Both the position numbers and the translations under genes were made by a program. From an uncultured Prevotellaceae bacterium (GTDB taxonomy: Bacteria; Bacteroidota; Bacteroidia; Bacteroidales; Bacteroidaceae): a DNA stretch of 64,000 bases. Every line of letters starts with the position of its first letter. Within the stretch, counting starts at the first letter, position 1. Where the stretch lies: assembly GCA_946540735.1 (NCBI GenBank), contig CAMNIN010000003.1, forward strand, positions 62,001 through 126,000. The letters run 5' to 3'. This document shows positions 40,762 through 50,775 of this stretch, in pieces. The notes below the pieces were generated by a model. The model did no database searches. It was given only the letters and a program-made list of their open reading frames with translations, and was not told the DNA's origin.

Positions 40762-43206
40762 TCAACCCATCACCACAACCACCTCGTGGTTGCCTGGTTC
40801 ATATTTGATGACATTGCCTTCTGTCAACACGCCGTCGACTTCCACGCTTAGCACACCGCGGTTGACTCCCTGAGGGTTGGAGATGCGGATGCGGTATTCC
40901 GCATCGCGGAATTTACGCTTCACGGAATATTCCAATGCGGTGGTGGGCACACATGGATCGATGAGCAGTCCATCGTAATCAGGCTTGATGCCGAGGATGT
41001 ATTGACTGACGGTCAGCCACATCCATGCGGCAGTGCCGGTCAGCCAACTGTTCTTGCCCTCACCAGGACGGGCTGCGTCCTTACCTGCCACCATCTGGCA
41101 GTTCACGTAGGGCTCCACTTTGTGAAGTGTGCTGAATTTCTCTTCCACATAACTGGGCAGAATCTTGCGGTAGTGGCTCCATGCATCATCGCCACGGCCT
41201 GCGAGGGTCTCGCCGATAATAACCCAGGGATTGTTGTGGCAGAAGATGCCGGCGTTCTCTTTATAACCTTCAGGATAGCTGCTGATCTCACCATACTCAT
41301 AGATGTATTTGGTGAAGGCTGGGTTGTTGAGTACGATGCCGTGCTCACATTCCAGATACTTCTTCACAGAGTCAAGAGACTGGTCGACCATGCCCTCCTC
41401 ACGACCGATGCCAGCCATCGTGCACCAGCCTTGGCTTTCGATGAAGATCTTGCCTTCCTCATTTTCCTTCGATCCGATCTTGCGGCCATAGTAGTCGTAG
41501 GCGCGGAGATACCATTCACCGTCCCATCCGTCACGCTTCACGGCTGCCACCATCTCGTCGACGTGCTTGCGGGCACGGTCGGCCTCAGCCTCATTACCGA
41601 TACGACGGCAGAGGGAGATATACTCATTGCCGGTCACGACAAATAGTCCGGCGATCATCAGACTTTCGGCCTTTGTTCCCTCGGTCTTGTTCTCGGTAGT
41701 CTGGAACGATTCGTTGGGGTCCCAGGAGAAACAGTTCAGGTTGAGACAGTCGTTCCAGTCGGCCCGTCCGATGAGTGGCAACTGGTGGGGACCAAGATTC
41801 TTCACCACATGATCGAACGACACTTTCAGGTGCTCCATCAGCGATACCTCGCTGCCTGGCTGGTTGTCAAACGGAACGGGTTCGTCGAGGATGCTGAAGT
41901 CGCCAGTCTCCTTGATGTAGGCCACTGTGCCGAAAATGAGCCAGCATGGGTCGTCGTTGAAACCTCCTCCGATGTCATTGTTGCCTCGCTTGGTCAGAGG
42001 CTGGTACTGGTGATAGCAGCCGCCATCGGGGAATTGGGTTGAGGCGATATCGATGATGCGCTGACGGGCGCGCTCGGGTATTTGGTGCACAAACCCCACG
42101 AGGTCTTGGTTGGAGTCGCGGAATCCCATGCCTCGGCCAATGCCGCTCTCAAAGAATGAGGCGGAGCGCGACATGTTGAAGGTCACCATGCACTGATACT
42201 GGTTCCAGATGTTCACCATCCGGTCGAGCTTGTCATTACCTGTGTCCACCACGTAGATGTCGAGCAGGTTGTCCCAGTATTGGCGCAACTGTGCGAAAGC
42301 GGCATCCACTTTCTCGGTGGTGTCAAACTGTGCGATGGTGGCCAGGGCTTTCTCCTTGTTGATTACTTGTGGGGCAATGAACTTCTGGTCTTGCTCGTTC
42401 TCCACGTAGCCCAACACGAAGATGAAATCGCGGCTCTCGCCTGCTTCCAATGTCAACTCGATGTAATGTGATGCAATAGGACTCCAGCCATGAGCATGGC
42501 TGTTGCGGGGCTTGCCTTCCACGACGGCATCGGGACAGTCGAAACCATTGTAGAGTCCGATGAAGGTCTCGCGGTCTGTGTCGAAACCGTCGATGGGCAC
42601 ATTCACGCTGTAGTAGGCATAGTGGTTGCGGCGCTCACGGTATTCGGTCTTGTGATAGATGACCGATCCTTCTATCTCTACTTCGCCTGTGGAGAAATTT
42701 CGCTGGAAATTCTCCATGTCGGTGGCGGCATTCCAGAGACACCACTCCTGGAAGGAAAAGAGTTTCAGGCTGCGCTTCTCGCTTGTGGTGTTGGTCAGCG
42801 TCAGCTTCTGCACTTCGCACCAGCTTTTCAGTGGCACGAAGAACAGTACACTGGCCTCGATGCCGTCCTTACGGGAATTGATGCGGGTGTAACTCATGCC
42901 ATGACGGCACTCATAGAAGTCGAGTGGGGTCTTGCATGGTTTCCAGCCTGGGTTCCAAACGGTGTCGCCATCTTTGATGTAGAAATAGCGTCCGCCGTTG
43001 TCCATCGGCACGTTGTTGTAGCGATAGCGGGTCAGACGGCGGAATTTGGCGTCTTTGTAGAAAGAGTAGCCGCCGGCTGTGTTGCTGATCAGTGAGAAGA
43101 AATCCTCGTTGCCGAGGTAGTTGATCCAAGGCCATGGGGTCTGGGGAACGGTGATGACGTATTCTCTGTGTTCGTCATCGAAATGACCGTATTTCTTGTT
43201 CGTCAT
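40762..43206 (-). CDS. GH94 glycoside phosphorylase, probably cellobiose phosphorylase
   Basis: 814 residues from the ATG at 43206; the frame is open further upstream, but that stretch overlaps the GH3 coding region. There is no signal peptide, so it is cytosolic. The GH94 (alpha/alpha)6 region has [17 protein letters not shown] (phosphate and substrate Arg residues) and A-D-W-N-D-C-L-N near residue 482-489, where the catalytic Asp is expected. Cellobiose phosphorylase makes glucose 1-phosphate and glucose; the length is right for it. Chitobiose phosphorylase is the alternative. The GH3 gene upstream fits beta-glucan use. Confidence 0.88.
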   Translation of the reverse strand: MTNKKYGHFDDEHREYVITVPQTPWPWINYLGNEDFFSLISNTAGGYSFYKDAKFRRLTRYRYNNVPMDNGGRYFYIKDGDTVWNPGWKPCKTPLDFYECRHGMSYTRINSRKDGIEASVLFFVPLKSWCEVQKLTLTNTTSEKRSLKLFSFQEWCLWNAATDMENFQRNFSTGEVEIEGSVIYHKTEYRERRNHYAYYSVNVPIDGFDTDRETFIGLYNGFDCPDAVVEGKPRNSHAHGWSPIASHYIELTLEAGESRDFIFVLGYVENEQDQKFIAPQVINKEKALATIAQFDTTEKVDAAFAQLRQYWDNLLDIYVVDTGNDKLDRMVNIWNQYQCMVTFNMSRSASFFESGIGRGMGFRDSNQDLVGFVHQIPERARQRIIDIASTQFPDGGCYHQYQPLTKRGNNDIGGGFNDDPCWLIFGTVAYIKETGDFSILDEPVPFDNQPGSEVSLMEHLKVSFDHVVKNLGPHQLPLIGRADWNDCLNLNCFSWDPNESFQTTENKTEGTKAESLMIAGLFVVTGNEYISLCRRIGNEAEADRARKHVDEMVAAVKRDGWDGEWYLRAYDYYGRKIGSKENEEGKIFIESQGWCTMAGIGREEGMVDQSLDSVKKYLECEHGIVLNNPAFTKYIYEYGEISSYPEGYKENAGIFCHNNPWVIIGETLAGRGDDAWSHYRKILPSYVEEKFSTLHKVEPYVNCQMVAGKDAARPGEGKNSWLTGTAAWMWLTVSQYILGIKPDYDGLLIDPCVPTTALEYSVKRKFRDAEYRIRISNPQGVNRGVLSVEVDGVLTEGNVIKYEPGNHEVVVVMG

Positions 43207-43265
43207 AGTTGTTTTGATTTGGATATCTTGATTAGAGATTGTTCTTCTGGTTGTATGTCTTGATT

Positions 43266-45596
43266 TTACTTCATAAGCAATGCAGTGCTGGTCTTTTCCA
43301 CCAGTCCTTTCACGTTCAGGGTGGCAGTGGAGCGGATGTCGCTCACATTGGCTCCGATACGGAATGTGTAGGTGCCGGCATCGACCACCCATGCGCTTTG
43401 TGATTCGTCATAAGAGGCAAGGTCTCTGTGCTGAAGGGTCATCTTCAGGGTCTGGCTCTCGCCGGGCTTCAACTCTCGGGTCTTGCCAAAGGCTTTCAGT
43501 TCCTTGGCGGGCTTGTCCAATTGTCCCTTGGGGGCACTGACATAGACTTGGACAACTTCCTTGCCCGGCACCTTGCCGGTATTCTTGATCGTGACACTCA
43601 CTTCTATCTGGTTGCCTTTCTGCGATACCGAGGGCTTGCTGTAGTCAAAGGTTGTGTAGCTCAGGCCAAATCCGAAGGGGTAGGCCACGGGGCACTGGTG
43701 GGTGTCGAAATGACGGTATCCGACGTAGATGCCTTCCTCATGGTTGGTGAAGTCATGGCCAGGCACTTGATTCCCGTTGGATTTCATGGAGGTATAGGTG
43801 TAGAAATCGATATTCCCAGGGAAATTCCTGGTCGAGGGGTGGTCTGCCACAGAAATAGGCCAGGTCATCGTCAGTTTTCCTGAAGGATTAACCTTTCCGG
43901 TGAGAATGTCTGCCACGGAATTGCCGCCTTCCTCGCCAGGCTGCCAAGCGCAGAGAATGGCATCGGGATAACTACTCCAAGAGGCGGTCTCAATCACTGA
44001 GCCTGAGTTGATGATCACAATCACTGGCTTGCCTGCTGCATGGAAGGCGTTGCAGACATCAAAGATCATCTGCCGCTCTTCAGTGGAGAGGTTGAACTCT
44101 CCTTCGATCTCGCGGTCAACACCTTCGCCCGCCTGACGGCCGATGGTGACGATGGCGGCATCGGCGGATTTCACTTCATTGTTGATGCAAATCTGGCTGA
44201 TGGTCACTTCGGGGTATTTCTGCTGGCCAAACATATCTAACTGATACCATCTGGCTGGATGACGGTCGGCTTGGAACTTCACTTTGGCAAAGTCGATGTA
44301 TTTACGGTAGATCTCGGTCAGTCTGGGGGACGAGCTGATACCGGTGTTCTTCAGTCCTTCCACCATGTCGACCACGTAGGGGGTGTGAACACACCCCGAT
44401 CCGGTACCGCCTGACAAGAAGTCGTAGGAGTTCACGCCGAAGAGGGCCACGGTCTTGATGGCTTGCTTGTCCACGTTCCATGGCAGTGTGCCGTTGTTCT
44501 TGAGCAGCACGATGCCTTCGGTGGCACTCTGCCGGGTGATTTGGGCATGTGATTTCAGGTCGGGTTGATTGGTGGCGGGGAAATGGCGGAAACTCGGTGT
44601 CTTGACAATGTATTCGAGCATGCGGCGCACATTGCGGTCCACGTCGGAGATCGACAGTTGTCCGTTCTTCACACCCTCCACGATTTCTTCGATTTGCTTC
44701 TGCTGACCGGGTTCCATCAGGTCGTTGCCTGCATGCACCTCGTCGATGGTGCGCAGTCCATCACGGATGCCGATCCAGTCGGTCATCACCATGCCTTTGT
44801 AGCCCCAGTCATCGCGGAGCACCTTGGTCAGCAGGTCGTGGTTGCCCATCGAGAAGGTTCCGTTCACCCGGTTGTATGAGGCCATGATGGTCCAGGGTGC
44901 GCTTTCCCTCACAGCGATCTCAAAGCCGCGCAGGTAGAGCTCTCGCGCGGCGCGGGGGGATAGGCGCTCATCCACGCTCGTGCGGTCGGTCTCCTGAGAG
45001 TTCACGGCGAAGTGCTTGGCACTCACACCGACGCCCTCGCTCTGCACACCGTCGATGTAGGCGGCGGCGATCTTGCCGGTCACCACGGGATCTTCACTGT
45101 AATACTCGAAGTTTCGGCCGCAAAGGGGGTTGCGGTGGAGGTTCATGCCAGGTCCGAGGATGACGTCACAACGATATTCCTTGGTCTCATCGCCGATGGC
45201 CTTGCCCACCTCTCTCGCCAAGTCGGTGTTCCAAGTGGAGGCCAGACAGGTGCCGATGGGGAAACCTGTGGCGTAATAGGTCTGCGTGGTACCCTTGCGG
45301 GTGGGGTCGATGCGAACTCCGGCCGGACCGTCGGTCAAGACAGTGGCAGGAATGCCGAGACGGGGAATGGCGGCCGTCGTTCCGGCGGCTCCTGCCACAA
45401 GACTGGCTTCTCCGCCTACGACGGCACCATCGCTGAAGAAGTTGTTGGCACCACCGACTAATAGTTTTGCTTTCTCTTCTAAGGTCATGGCAGCGAGCAC
45501 TTCGTCGATGTTGTCGGCTCGCAGTTGGGGGGCATTCTGAGCGTTCATGGTCATGGTTAATAGGATTGCACCTAAGACAATAAGGGTTCGTTTCAT
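43266..45596 (-). CDS. Secreted GH3 beta-glucosidase
   Basis: 776 residues with a signal peptide ending T-M-N-A-Q. The (beta/alpha)8 domain contains [18 protein letters not shown] and the nucleophile Asp near residue 273 in M-V-M-T-D-W. The second domain and a C-terminal fibronectin-like domain ([14 protein letters not shown]) complete BglX-type architecture. It should release glucose from short beta-glucosides in the periplasm or at the surface. It is followed after 59 bp by the cytosolic GH94 gene. Confidence 0.93.
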   Translation of the reverse strand: MKRTLIVLGAILLTMTMNAQNAPQLRADNIDEVLAAMTLEEKAKLLVGGANNFFSDGAVVGGEASLVAGAAGTTAAIPRLGIPATVLTDGPAGVRIDPTRKGTTQTYYATGFPIGTCLASTWNTDLAREVGKAIGDETKEYRCDVILGPGMNLHRNPLCGRNFEYYSEDPVVTGKIAAAYIDGVQSEGVGVSAKHFAVNSQETDRTSVDERLSPRAARELYLRGFEIAVRESAPWTIMASYNRVNGTFSMGNHDLLTKVLRDDWGYKGMVMTDWIGIRDGLRTIDEVHAGNDLMEPGQQKQIEEIVEGVKNGQLSISDVDRNVRRMLEYIVKTPSFRHFPATNQPDLKSHAQITRQSATEGIVLLKNNGTLPWNVDKQAIKTVALFGVNSYDFLSGGTGSGCVHTPYVVDMVEGLKNTGISSSPRLTEIYRKYIDFAKVKFQADRHPARWYQLDMFGQQKYPEVTISQICINNEVKSADAAIVTIGRQAGEGVDREIEGEFNLSTEERQMIFDVCNAFHAAGKPVIVIINSGSVIETASWSSYPDAILCAWQPGEEGGNSVADILTGKVNPSGKLTMTWPISVADHPSTRNFPGNIDFYTYTSMKSNGNQVPGHDFTNHEEGIYVGYRHFDTHQCPVAYPFGFGLSYTTFDYSKPSVSQKGNQIEVSVTIKNTGKVPGKEVVQVYVSAPKGQLDKPAKELKAFGKTRELKPGESQTLKMTLQHRDLASYDESQSAWVVDAGTYTFRIGANVSDIRSTATLNVKGLVEKTSTALLMK

Positions 45597-45657
45597 GAGT
45601 TCTTGATTTGAGGTTTACGATGGCTTGCTTGTCTTGTTGATTCTCGGGTAGCGATCA

Positions 45658-45693
45658 AGGTGCCTGAGCGGATTTCTCCGGTCTCAGGCACCT
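45658..45693 (-). terminator. Terminator-like hairpin after the ACT gene
   Basis: Stem AGGTGCCTGAG/CTCAGGCACCT (45658-45668 with 45683-45693), 14-nt loop with an inner CGG/CCG. The T-run is weak on both strands. Confidence 0.6.
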
Positions 45694-45700
45694 CTGAGGA

Positions 45701-46126
45701 TTATAGCCTGTATAGATCGCTGGCTGCCAGCAGATCCACCTTCTTCGACTGCAGGATCTGTTCGCACACTTCAAGATTCGACGGTCGGATGACGACATGC
45801 GCCACATCACCGTTGCTGAATGAATACATATACTCGATGAACACACCGGCGTCAGAAAGGTATTTCAGAACCAAGGAGAGCGAGCCCGGAGTATTGGGAC
45901 AGGTGAAACCGATCACGTCGGTCAGACGAACTGTGAAATGGGCTTCTTTCAGTTCCTTGTAGCCTCTCTCTGGATCACTCACAATGCAGCGGAGAATACC
46001 GAAATCTGAGTTGTCGGCGATGCTCATCGCTGTCAGGTTGACACCGGCCTTGCCGAGCACCTCGGTGACTTCTGTCAGACGGCCAGACTTGTTTTCAAGA
46101 AATATGGACAATTGTTTAGCTAACAT
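45701..46126 (-). CDS. Tandem ACT-domain protein
   Basis: 141 residues made of two ACT domains (about 1-70 and 72-141): F-L-E-N-K-S-G-R-L-T-E-V-T-E-V-L and N-T-P-G-S-L-S-L-V-L-K-Y-L mark them. ACT domains bind amino acids and regulate partners. Such a protein often follows paaK in Bacteroidetes, sometimes with iorAB, so it may sense an aromatic or branched amino acid. It starts 21 bp after paaK. Confidence 0.9.
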   Translation of the reverse strand: MLAKQLSIFLENKSGRLTEVTEVLGKAGVNLTAMSIADNSDFGILRCIVSDPERGYKELKEAHFTVRLTDVIGFTCPNTPGSLSLVLKYLSDAGVFIEYMYSFSNGDVAHVVIRPSNLEVCEQILQSKKVDLLAASDLYRL

Positions 46127-46147
46127 AGTATGATGGGTTTAAAAGGT

Positions 46148-47446
46148 TTATAATTTCCGCTTGTCTATCACTCGCTTGGCTTTGCCGGTGGAACGCTCGA
46201 TGCCCTTGGGCTCTACAAGCTTCACCTTGAAACCGATGCCAATCACACTGCGGAGCTCGCCTTCGAGCTTTTTCTGCAGGCCGACCATATCCGACATGTT
46301 GTCGGTGAAATACTCTTCCTTCACCTCGACTTTCAGCATGCTGGTGTCGGTGTTGTTGATGCGGTCCACTTCCAACAGGAAATGGGGCTCAAACTCCTCT
46401 TGCTTCAGGATGACGGACTCAATCTGCGACGGGAAGACATTCACACCGCGGATGATGAGCATGTCGTCGCAACGGCCCAGGATGCGGTCCATACGCACCA
46501 GCGTGCGTCCGCATTCGCATTTGTCGTAGTGCAGGGCTGTCAGGTCATGTGTGCGGTAGCGTAGCAAGGGCATGCCTTCCTTCGTCAGGTGGGTGAAACA
46601 CAGTTCTCCTAATTGTCCTTCTGGAAGTGGCTCGCCAGTCTCGGGATTGACGATCTCGGGCAGGAAATAGTCTTCGTTGAGATGGGTGCCGTTCTGACAC
46701 TCGCATTCAAAACCGACTCCAGGACCGCAGATCTCGCTCAGACCATAAATGTCGTAAGCTTTGATGCCAAGCGACTCTTCAAGTTTCACACGCATGCTCT
46801 CTGTCCATGGCTCTGCGCCGAAAGCACCGATGCGGAGCTTGAACTCCTCGCGGGGCCACTCCGACTCGCGCATGGCCTCACCCAGAAACATGGCATAGGA
46901 TGGGGTGCAGCAGAGTGCGGTGGCACCGAAGTCGTGCATCAGTGTGATTTGTTTCTGGGTGTTGCCGGAGGACATAGGGATGACACTGGCTCCGATATTG
47001 GTGGCACCGTCATGGGCGCCAAGACCTCCCGTGAAGAGACCGTAGCCATAGGAAATCTGGAAAATGTCTTCCTTGGTGGCACCATAGGCAGTGAAAGCAC
47101 GTGAAATGCTCTCTTCCCACATCGACAAGTCCTTACGGGTGTAAAGTACGACTACGGGCTTGCCGGTTGTGCCCGAAGAGGCGTGGATGCGCACAATCTG
47201 ACTCATCGGGACAGCTGCCAGTCCGAAAGGGTAGGTGTCGCGGAGGTCGGTCTTGTTGGTGAAAGGAAGCTTGGTGATGTCCTCTATCCCCTGAATGTCG
47301 TCGGGGGTGAGGTCCATCTCCTGAAATTTCTTTCGATAAAATGGGGTGTTGTGATACACGTAGCTCACAATCTTTTTCAGTCTTCTGCCTTGGATCTCAC
47401 GAAGCTGCTCGCGGTCCATGCATTCAATGCTCTCATTCCAATACAT
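46148..47446 (-). CDS. paaK: Phenylacetate-CoA ligase
   Basis: 432 residues from the ATG at 47446, which gives the usual length; the frame continues upstream to 47515, but that part lies within the promoter. The AMP-binding signature S-S-G-T-T-G-K-P and the downstream Y-G-L-S-E are present, and the C-terminal domain has G-R-C-D-D-M-L-I-I-R-G-V-N-V-F-P. It should activate aryl acids such as phenylacetate with ATP and CoA. In anaerobes it often works in aromatic amino-acid fermentation with indolepyruvate oxidoreductase, which is not in this window. Confidence 0.92.
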   Translation of the reverse strand: MYWNESIECMDREQLREIQGRRLKKIVSYVYHNTPFYRKKFQEMDLTPDDIQGIEDITKLPFTNKTDLRDTYPFGLAAVPMSQIVRIHASSGTTGKPVVVLYTRKDLSMWEESISRAFTAYGATKEDIFQISYGYGLFTGGLGAHDGATNIGASVIPMSSGNTQKQITLMHDFGATALCCTPSYAMFLGEAMRESEWPREEFKLRIGAFGAEPWTESMRVKLEESLGIKAYDIYGLSEICGPGVGFECECQNGTHLNEDYFLPEIVNPETGEPLPEGQLGELCFTHLTKEGMPLLRYRTHDLTALHYDKCECGRTLVRMDRILGRCDDMLIIRGVNVFPSQIESVILKQEEFEPHFLLEVDRINNTDTSMLKVEVKEEYFTDNMSDMVGLQKKLEGELRSVIGIGFKVKLVEPKGIERSTGKAKRVIDKRKL

Positions 47447-47512
47447 ACTTAAATAGGTGATTTTCTTGTTAATTGTGATTTTTGTTGATGACTTTATTAC
47501 CTCATTTAGCCA

Positions 47513-47520
47513 CAAAAGTA
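47513..47520 (-). promoter_or_regulatory. Likely -7 box of paaK
   Basis: TACTTTTG on the minus strand (47520-47513); the -33 box is not a good match. Confidence 0.4.
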
Positions 47521-47559
47521 CACAAAAAATGTGGAAACGAAAACTATTTCAGCATTATA

Positions 47560-47591
47560 TTTGGATATCAGCGATTTTTTGAATAATTTTG
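47560..47591 (+). promoter_or_regulatory. Promoter of the glutamine synthetase gene
   Basis: TTTG (47560-47563), 20 bases, TAATTTTG (47584-47591). The leader would be about 25 nt. Confidence 0.7.
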
Positions 47592-47623
47592 CGTAAAATA
47601 TTTCACCCAACACTTAAATCTAT

Positions 47624-49132
47624 ATGAACAACAACAGTCTTTTGGCAATGAACGCCAACAAAGTAGTGGCTTTCTTGCAAAAACCACAGTGTGATTTTAC
47701 CAGAGACGATATCATCCGTTATATTGAGGCTCATGATATCAAAATGGTCAATTTCATGTATCCTGGAGGCGATGGCAAGTTGAAAACCCTCAATTTCGTC
47801 ATCACCGACAGACTTTATCTCGAAACCATCCTCACTTGTGGTGAGAGGGTCGACGGAAGCAGCTTGTTCTCCTTCGTCGAGGCCGATAGCAGCGACCTCT
47901 ATGTGATACCGAGATACGCTACGGCATTCCACGATCCTTTTGCTGAGATTCCGACGTTGTGCATGCTGTGCTCTTTCTTCGATAAGGATGGCAACTTGCT
48001 CGACAGTGCGCCCGAGCAGACACTGGCCAAGGCATGCCGGGCTTTCACCAGGGTCACGGGCATGGAGTTCCAGGCCATGGGTGAACTGGAGTATTATGTC
48101 ATCTTTGAGGATGATGGCCGATATCCTGCCATCGACCAGCATGGATATCATGAGTCAGCTCCCTATGCCAAGGCCAATGAGTTCAGGGCCAGATGCATGC
48201 TCTATATCGCGCAGACAGGAGGCCAGATTAAATACGGTCATTCCGAGGTGGGTAACTTCGTCCTTGGCGGGAAAGTCTATGAACAGAATGAGATCGAGTT
48301 CCTGCCGGTGCGTGCAGAATGGGCCGCTGACCAGTTGATGCTGGCAAAATGGGTGATCCGCAACCTGGCTTACCAGATGGGACTCAATGTGACTTTCGCT
48401 CCCAAGATTACGACTGGGAAAGCGGGCTCAGGCCTTCATATCCACATGCGGCTGATGAAGGATGGGCGCAACATGATGCTTGCTGATGGGCAACTCAGTG
48501 ATGATGCCCGCAGGATGATCGCAGGCATGATGGTGCTGGCTCCAAGTATCACGGCCTTCGGCAACAAGAATCCGATGTCATACTTCAGGCTCGTACCGCA
48601 TCAGGAGGCTCCCACAAATGTGTGCTGGGGCGACCGCAACAGGTCGGTGCTTGTGAGGGTACCGCTGGGATGGACTGCGGGAAAAGACATGTGCCGTGTG
48701 GTGAACCCAAAGGAGACTTCTTCGGATGTCGACACGACTTTGAAGCAGACGGTGGAGATGCGCTCGCCTGACGGGTCGGCTGATCTTTATCAGTTGATGG
48801 CGGGTCTTTGCGTGGCGTGCCGGCATGGATTTGAGATGGAGAATGCTTTGGAATTGGCACGGCAAACTTATGTCAATGTCAATATCCACGACAAGGCCAA
48901 TGAGGACAGACTTGCCCAACTTGCTCAACTGCCTGACAGTTGCGCTGCCTCTGCTGATTGTCTCGAAAGGCAGCGGGAGTATTACGAGCAAGACGGGGTG
49001 TTCAGCAAAGCGATGATCGACAGTATCATACTACAGCTCAGGGCTTTCAATGACCGTTCGCTGCGCAGCGATCTCATTGGACATGATGAGCAGATCCAGC
49101 AACTCGTTGACCTGTATTTCCACTGCGGATAA
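47624..49132 (+). CDS. glnA: Glutamine synthetase (GlnA type)
   Basis: 502 residues. The N-terminal beta-grasp part contains V-N-F-M-Y-P-G-G-D-G-K-L; the catalytic part has G-E-L-E-Y-Y-V-I-F-E (metal Glu), G-S-G-L-H-I-H-M (catalytic His), and N-P-M-S-Y-F-R-L-V-P with N-R-S-V-L-V-R-V-P (the Arg residues). It makes glutamine from glutamate, ammonia and ATP. The length is slightly above the 470-residue type I enzyme. No adenylylation-type regulator is nearby. Confidence 0.9.
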   Translation: MNNNSLLAMNANKVVAFLQKPQCDFTRDDIIRYIEAHDIKMVNFMYPGGDGKLKTLNFVITDRLYLETILTCGERVDGSSLFSFVEADSSDLYVIPRYATAFHDPFAEIPTLCMLCSFFDKDGNLLDSAPEQTLAKACRAFTRVTGMEFQAMGELEYYVIFEDDGRYPAIDQHGYHESAPYAKANEFRARCMLYIAQTGGQIKYGHSEVGNFVLGGKVYEQNEIEFLPVRAEWAADQLMLAKWVIRNLAYQMGLNVTFAPKITTGKAGSGLHIHMRLMKDGRNMMLADGQLSDDARRMIAGMMVLAPSITAFGNKNPMSYFRLVPHQEAPTNVCWGDRNRSVLVRVPLGWTAGKDMCRVVNPKETSSDVDTTLKQTVEMRSPDGSADLYQLMAGLCVACRHGFEMENALELARQTYVNVNIHDKANEDRLAQLAQLPDSCAASADCLERQREYYEQDGVFSKAMIDSIILQLRAFNDRSLRSDLIGHDEQIQQLVDLYFHCG

Positions 49133-49161
49133 CCCAGCGAAAGGTAGATTCCGACATCTTC

Positions 49162-50766
49162 TTATCTGATGACGACTTTCCGGGAGGTGCCATCCTTGTA
49201 GCGTACGAGGATGACGCCTTTTCGGGGTTGGGAGAGGGGGATGCCTTGGAGATCGTAGATGCCTGCGACTTCATGGGCAAATTCAGTCGTGGGCTCCAAC
49301 GTCCCCGTGGGGTCAAACTCCAATTGCTTGTCCATCCACGTCAGGCGCCGGGTGATCCATTGCCGAAGGGCATTGATCTCCTTAGCGTAGGTGTTTACAA
49401 TGTGCCAGTTGGGCACGGGCCAGATGTCTCTGTTCCACCGGGGCCAGGCCTTGAAATTGCGCTCACGGGCTCCTTTGGCCTCCAGACGGTCCACCAGAGA
49501 GTCTATCAGTTGGGTGATGTGCTTGTTGCTGTAGTTGCCCTGCCGGTATTCACCCCAACGGTTTTTCATCGCTTTCACGTAGGCGGGATCTTTCATCAGT
49601 CTCTTCCACCAGAAAGGCACCTTGTTGGCATCGCCGTAGTCCATGTATCGGTTGTTCTCAAACATCCAGGTGTCTGTGCGCTCTGCATTGTAGTAATTGG
49701 CGTTGCCAAAGGCAATATTGAAGTCCCATAATGTGGTCTTGAAACGGGGATCCACTGAGTCGCGCCGTTTGTATATGTTCGTGCTCAGCCGATAGCCATC
49801 GACATTGTGAGACACCTCTTGCGACAACTGCTGGTCGATGAAATTGGTCACGTCAATATAATGGGGATAACCAGTTTCGGTGTCCTGGAAGTCATCGCTG
49901 GCGAGGGCATCCTCCATGGCGTCGATCTGCCGTTGGATATAGGTGAGTTGTGAGGGATGACTGGGTATCATCTCGTCAAACTCCGGGTGCTTGTATTGGA
50001 AATAGACTTCATTATACCACCAATAGTCTTGGCCGTTCTGGTCTTGTGTTGCGTGTTTCGACACGTAGATGGGATACTCATCGTTGCGGTCGATCGTCAG
50101 TTGATAGCCGCCGGTGAGTTCATCTCCGCTGTCGCCGGGCATGTCGAGATCAAGGCGGTGCTTGCTTTTGCAGGCTCGTTCCGAGAGAATGTATACGCCA
50201 TAATAGGTTCCGTCGAGGATCAGTTCGCAGTGCTTTGCCGTAGGCGTGTACTCGAAATAGGGCCGGGCTAACTCAAACATCAGCACGTCGCGGATCATAC
50301 TCCTGTCGGCATAGGGTGCGAGCATCACCCAGTCGTTGTCTTTCGCCATACCCAGAAGTGCCACTTTCTGTTTCTCGCCGTTGGGGTCGGAGGTCTCCAT
50401 AGTCTTGATGCTGTAGGGCTTCTTGTCGGATAGGTTGAAAGAGGAGTTCCCCCTGTAGCGGATGGCTATCCAGCCTTCATAGTCCACTTCCTGACCGGGA
50501 TGGGCCAGCGTGTCATCGTACTGGATGCCATCGGCGTTGTTGATGATTTTCATGCGGGCGGCGATCCGGTAGTCCTTGTGGATGATTTTGGTGGAACTGC
50601 CTCCGCTGCGGGTGTCGATGAACACAATCGGCAGATTGGTCTCACCGATCTTGATACTGCGGTTATCGGGTTTGTAGTTGCCACTGTTCCATTCGTCTGC
50701 ATGGGCGGTACTGCAAAATCCTGTGGCAACCATCAGCACAATGAATAGGTGAGACCAATCTTTCAT
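49162..50766 (-). CDS. Secreted CotH-family protein kinase-like protein
   Basis: 534 residues from Met3. A signal peptide ends C-S-T-A-H-A. The CotH region (about 90-460) has W-I-A-I-R-Y-R-G-N-S-S, L-D-G-T-Y-Y-G-V-Y-I-L-S-E-R and T-L-W-D-F-N-I-A-F-G-N, matching the kinase-like family known from spore coats. The tail (I-Y-D-L-Q-G-I-P-L...R-K-G-V-I-L-V-R) resembles a T9SS C-terminal sorting domain. It may phosphorylate or organise surface proteins. The adjacent acyl-CoA ligase gene is only three bases upstream. Confidence 0.88.
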   Translation of the reverse strand: MKDWSHLFIVLMVATGFCSTAHADEWNSGNYKPDNRSIKIGETNLPIVFIDTRSGGSSTKIIHKDYRIAARMKIINNADGIQYDDTLAHPGQEVDYEGWIAIRYRGNSSFNLSDKKPYSIKTMETSDPNGEKQKVALLGMAKDNDWVMLAPYADRSMIRDVLMFELARPYFEYTPTAKHCELILDGTYYGVYILSERACKSKHRLDLDMPGDSGDELTGGYQLTIDRNDEYPIYVSKHATQDQNGQDYWWYNEVYFQYKHPEFDEMIPSHPSQLTYIQRQIDAMEDALASDDFQDTETGYPHYIDVTNFIDQQLSQEVSHNVDGYRLSTNIYKRRDSVDPRFKTTLWDFNIAFGNANYYNAERTDTWMFENNRYMDYGDANKVPFWWKRLMKDPAYVKAMKNRWGEYRQGNYSNKHITQLIDSLVDRLEAKGARERNFKAWPRWNRDIWPVPNWHIVNTYAKEINALRQWITRRLTWMDKQLEFDPTGTLEPTTEFAHEVAGIYDLQGIPLSQPRKGVILVRYKDGTSRKVVIR

Positions 50767-50775
50767 GACCATCGC

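Noticed and set aside
39641..40765. 374-codon minus-strand frame opposite the flotillin gene
   Set aside because: It is Leu/Ser/Asp-rich shadow of the coiled-coil region, and it runs over the terminator at 40706-40742.
43207..43392. Upstream extension of the GH94 gene by 62 residues
   Set aside because: It overlaps the end of the GH3 coding region in another frame and has Arg/His-rich nonsense composition; the ATG at 43206 begins the typical GH94 start.
47447..47515. Upstream extension of PaaK by 23 residues
   Set aside because: It reaches the TACTTTTG promoter box; the length from 47446 matches the family.
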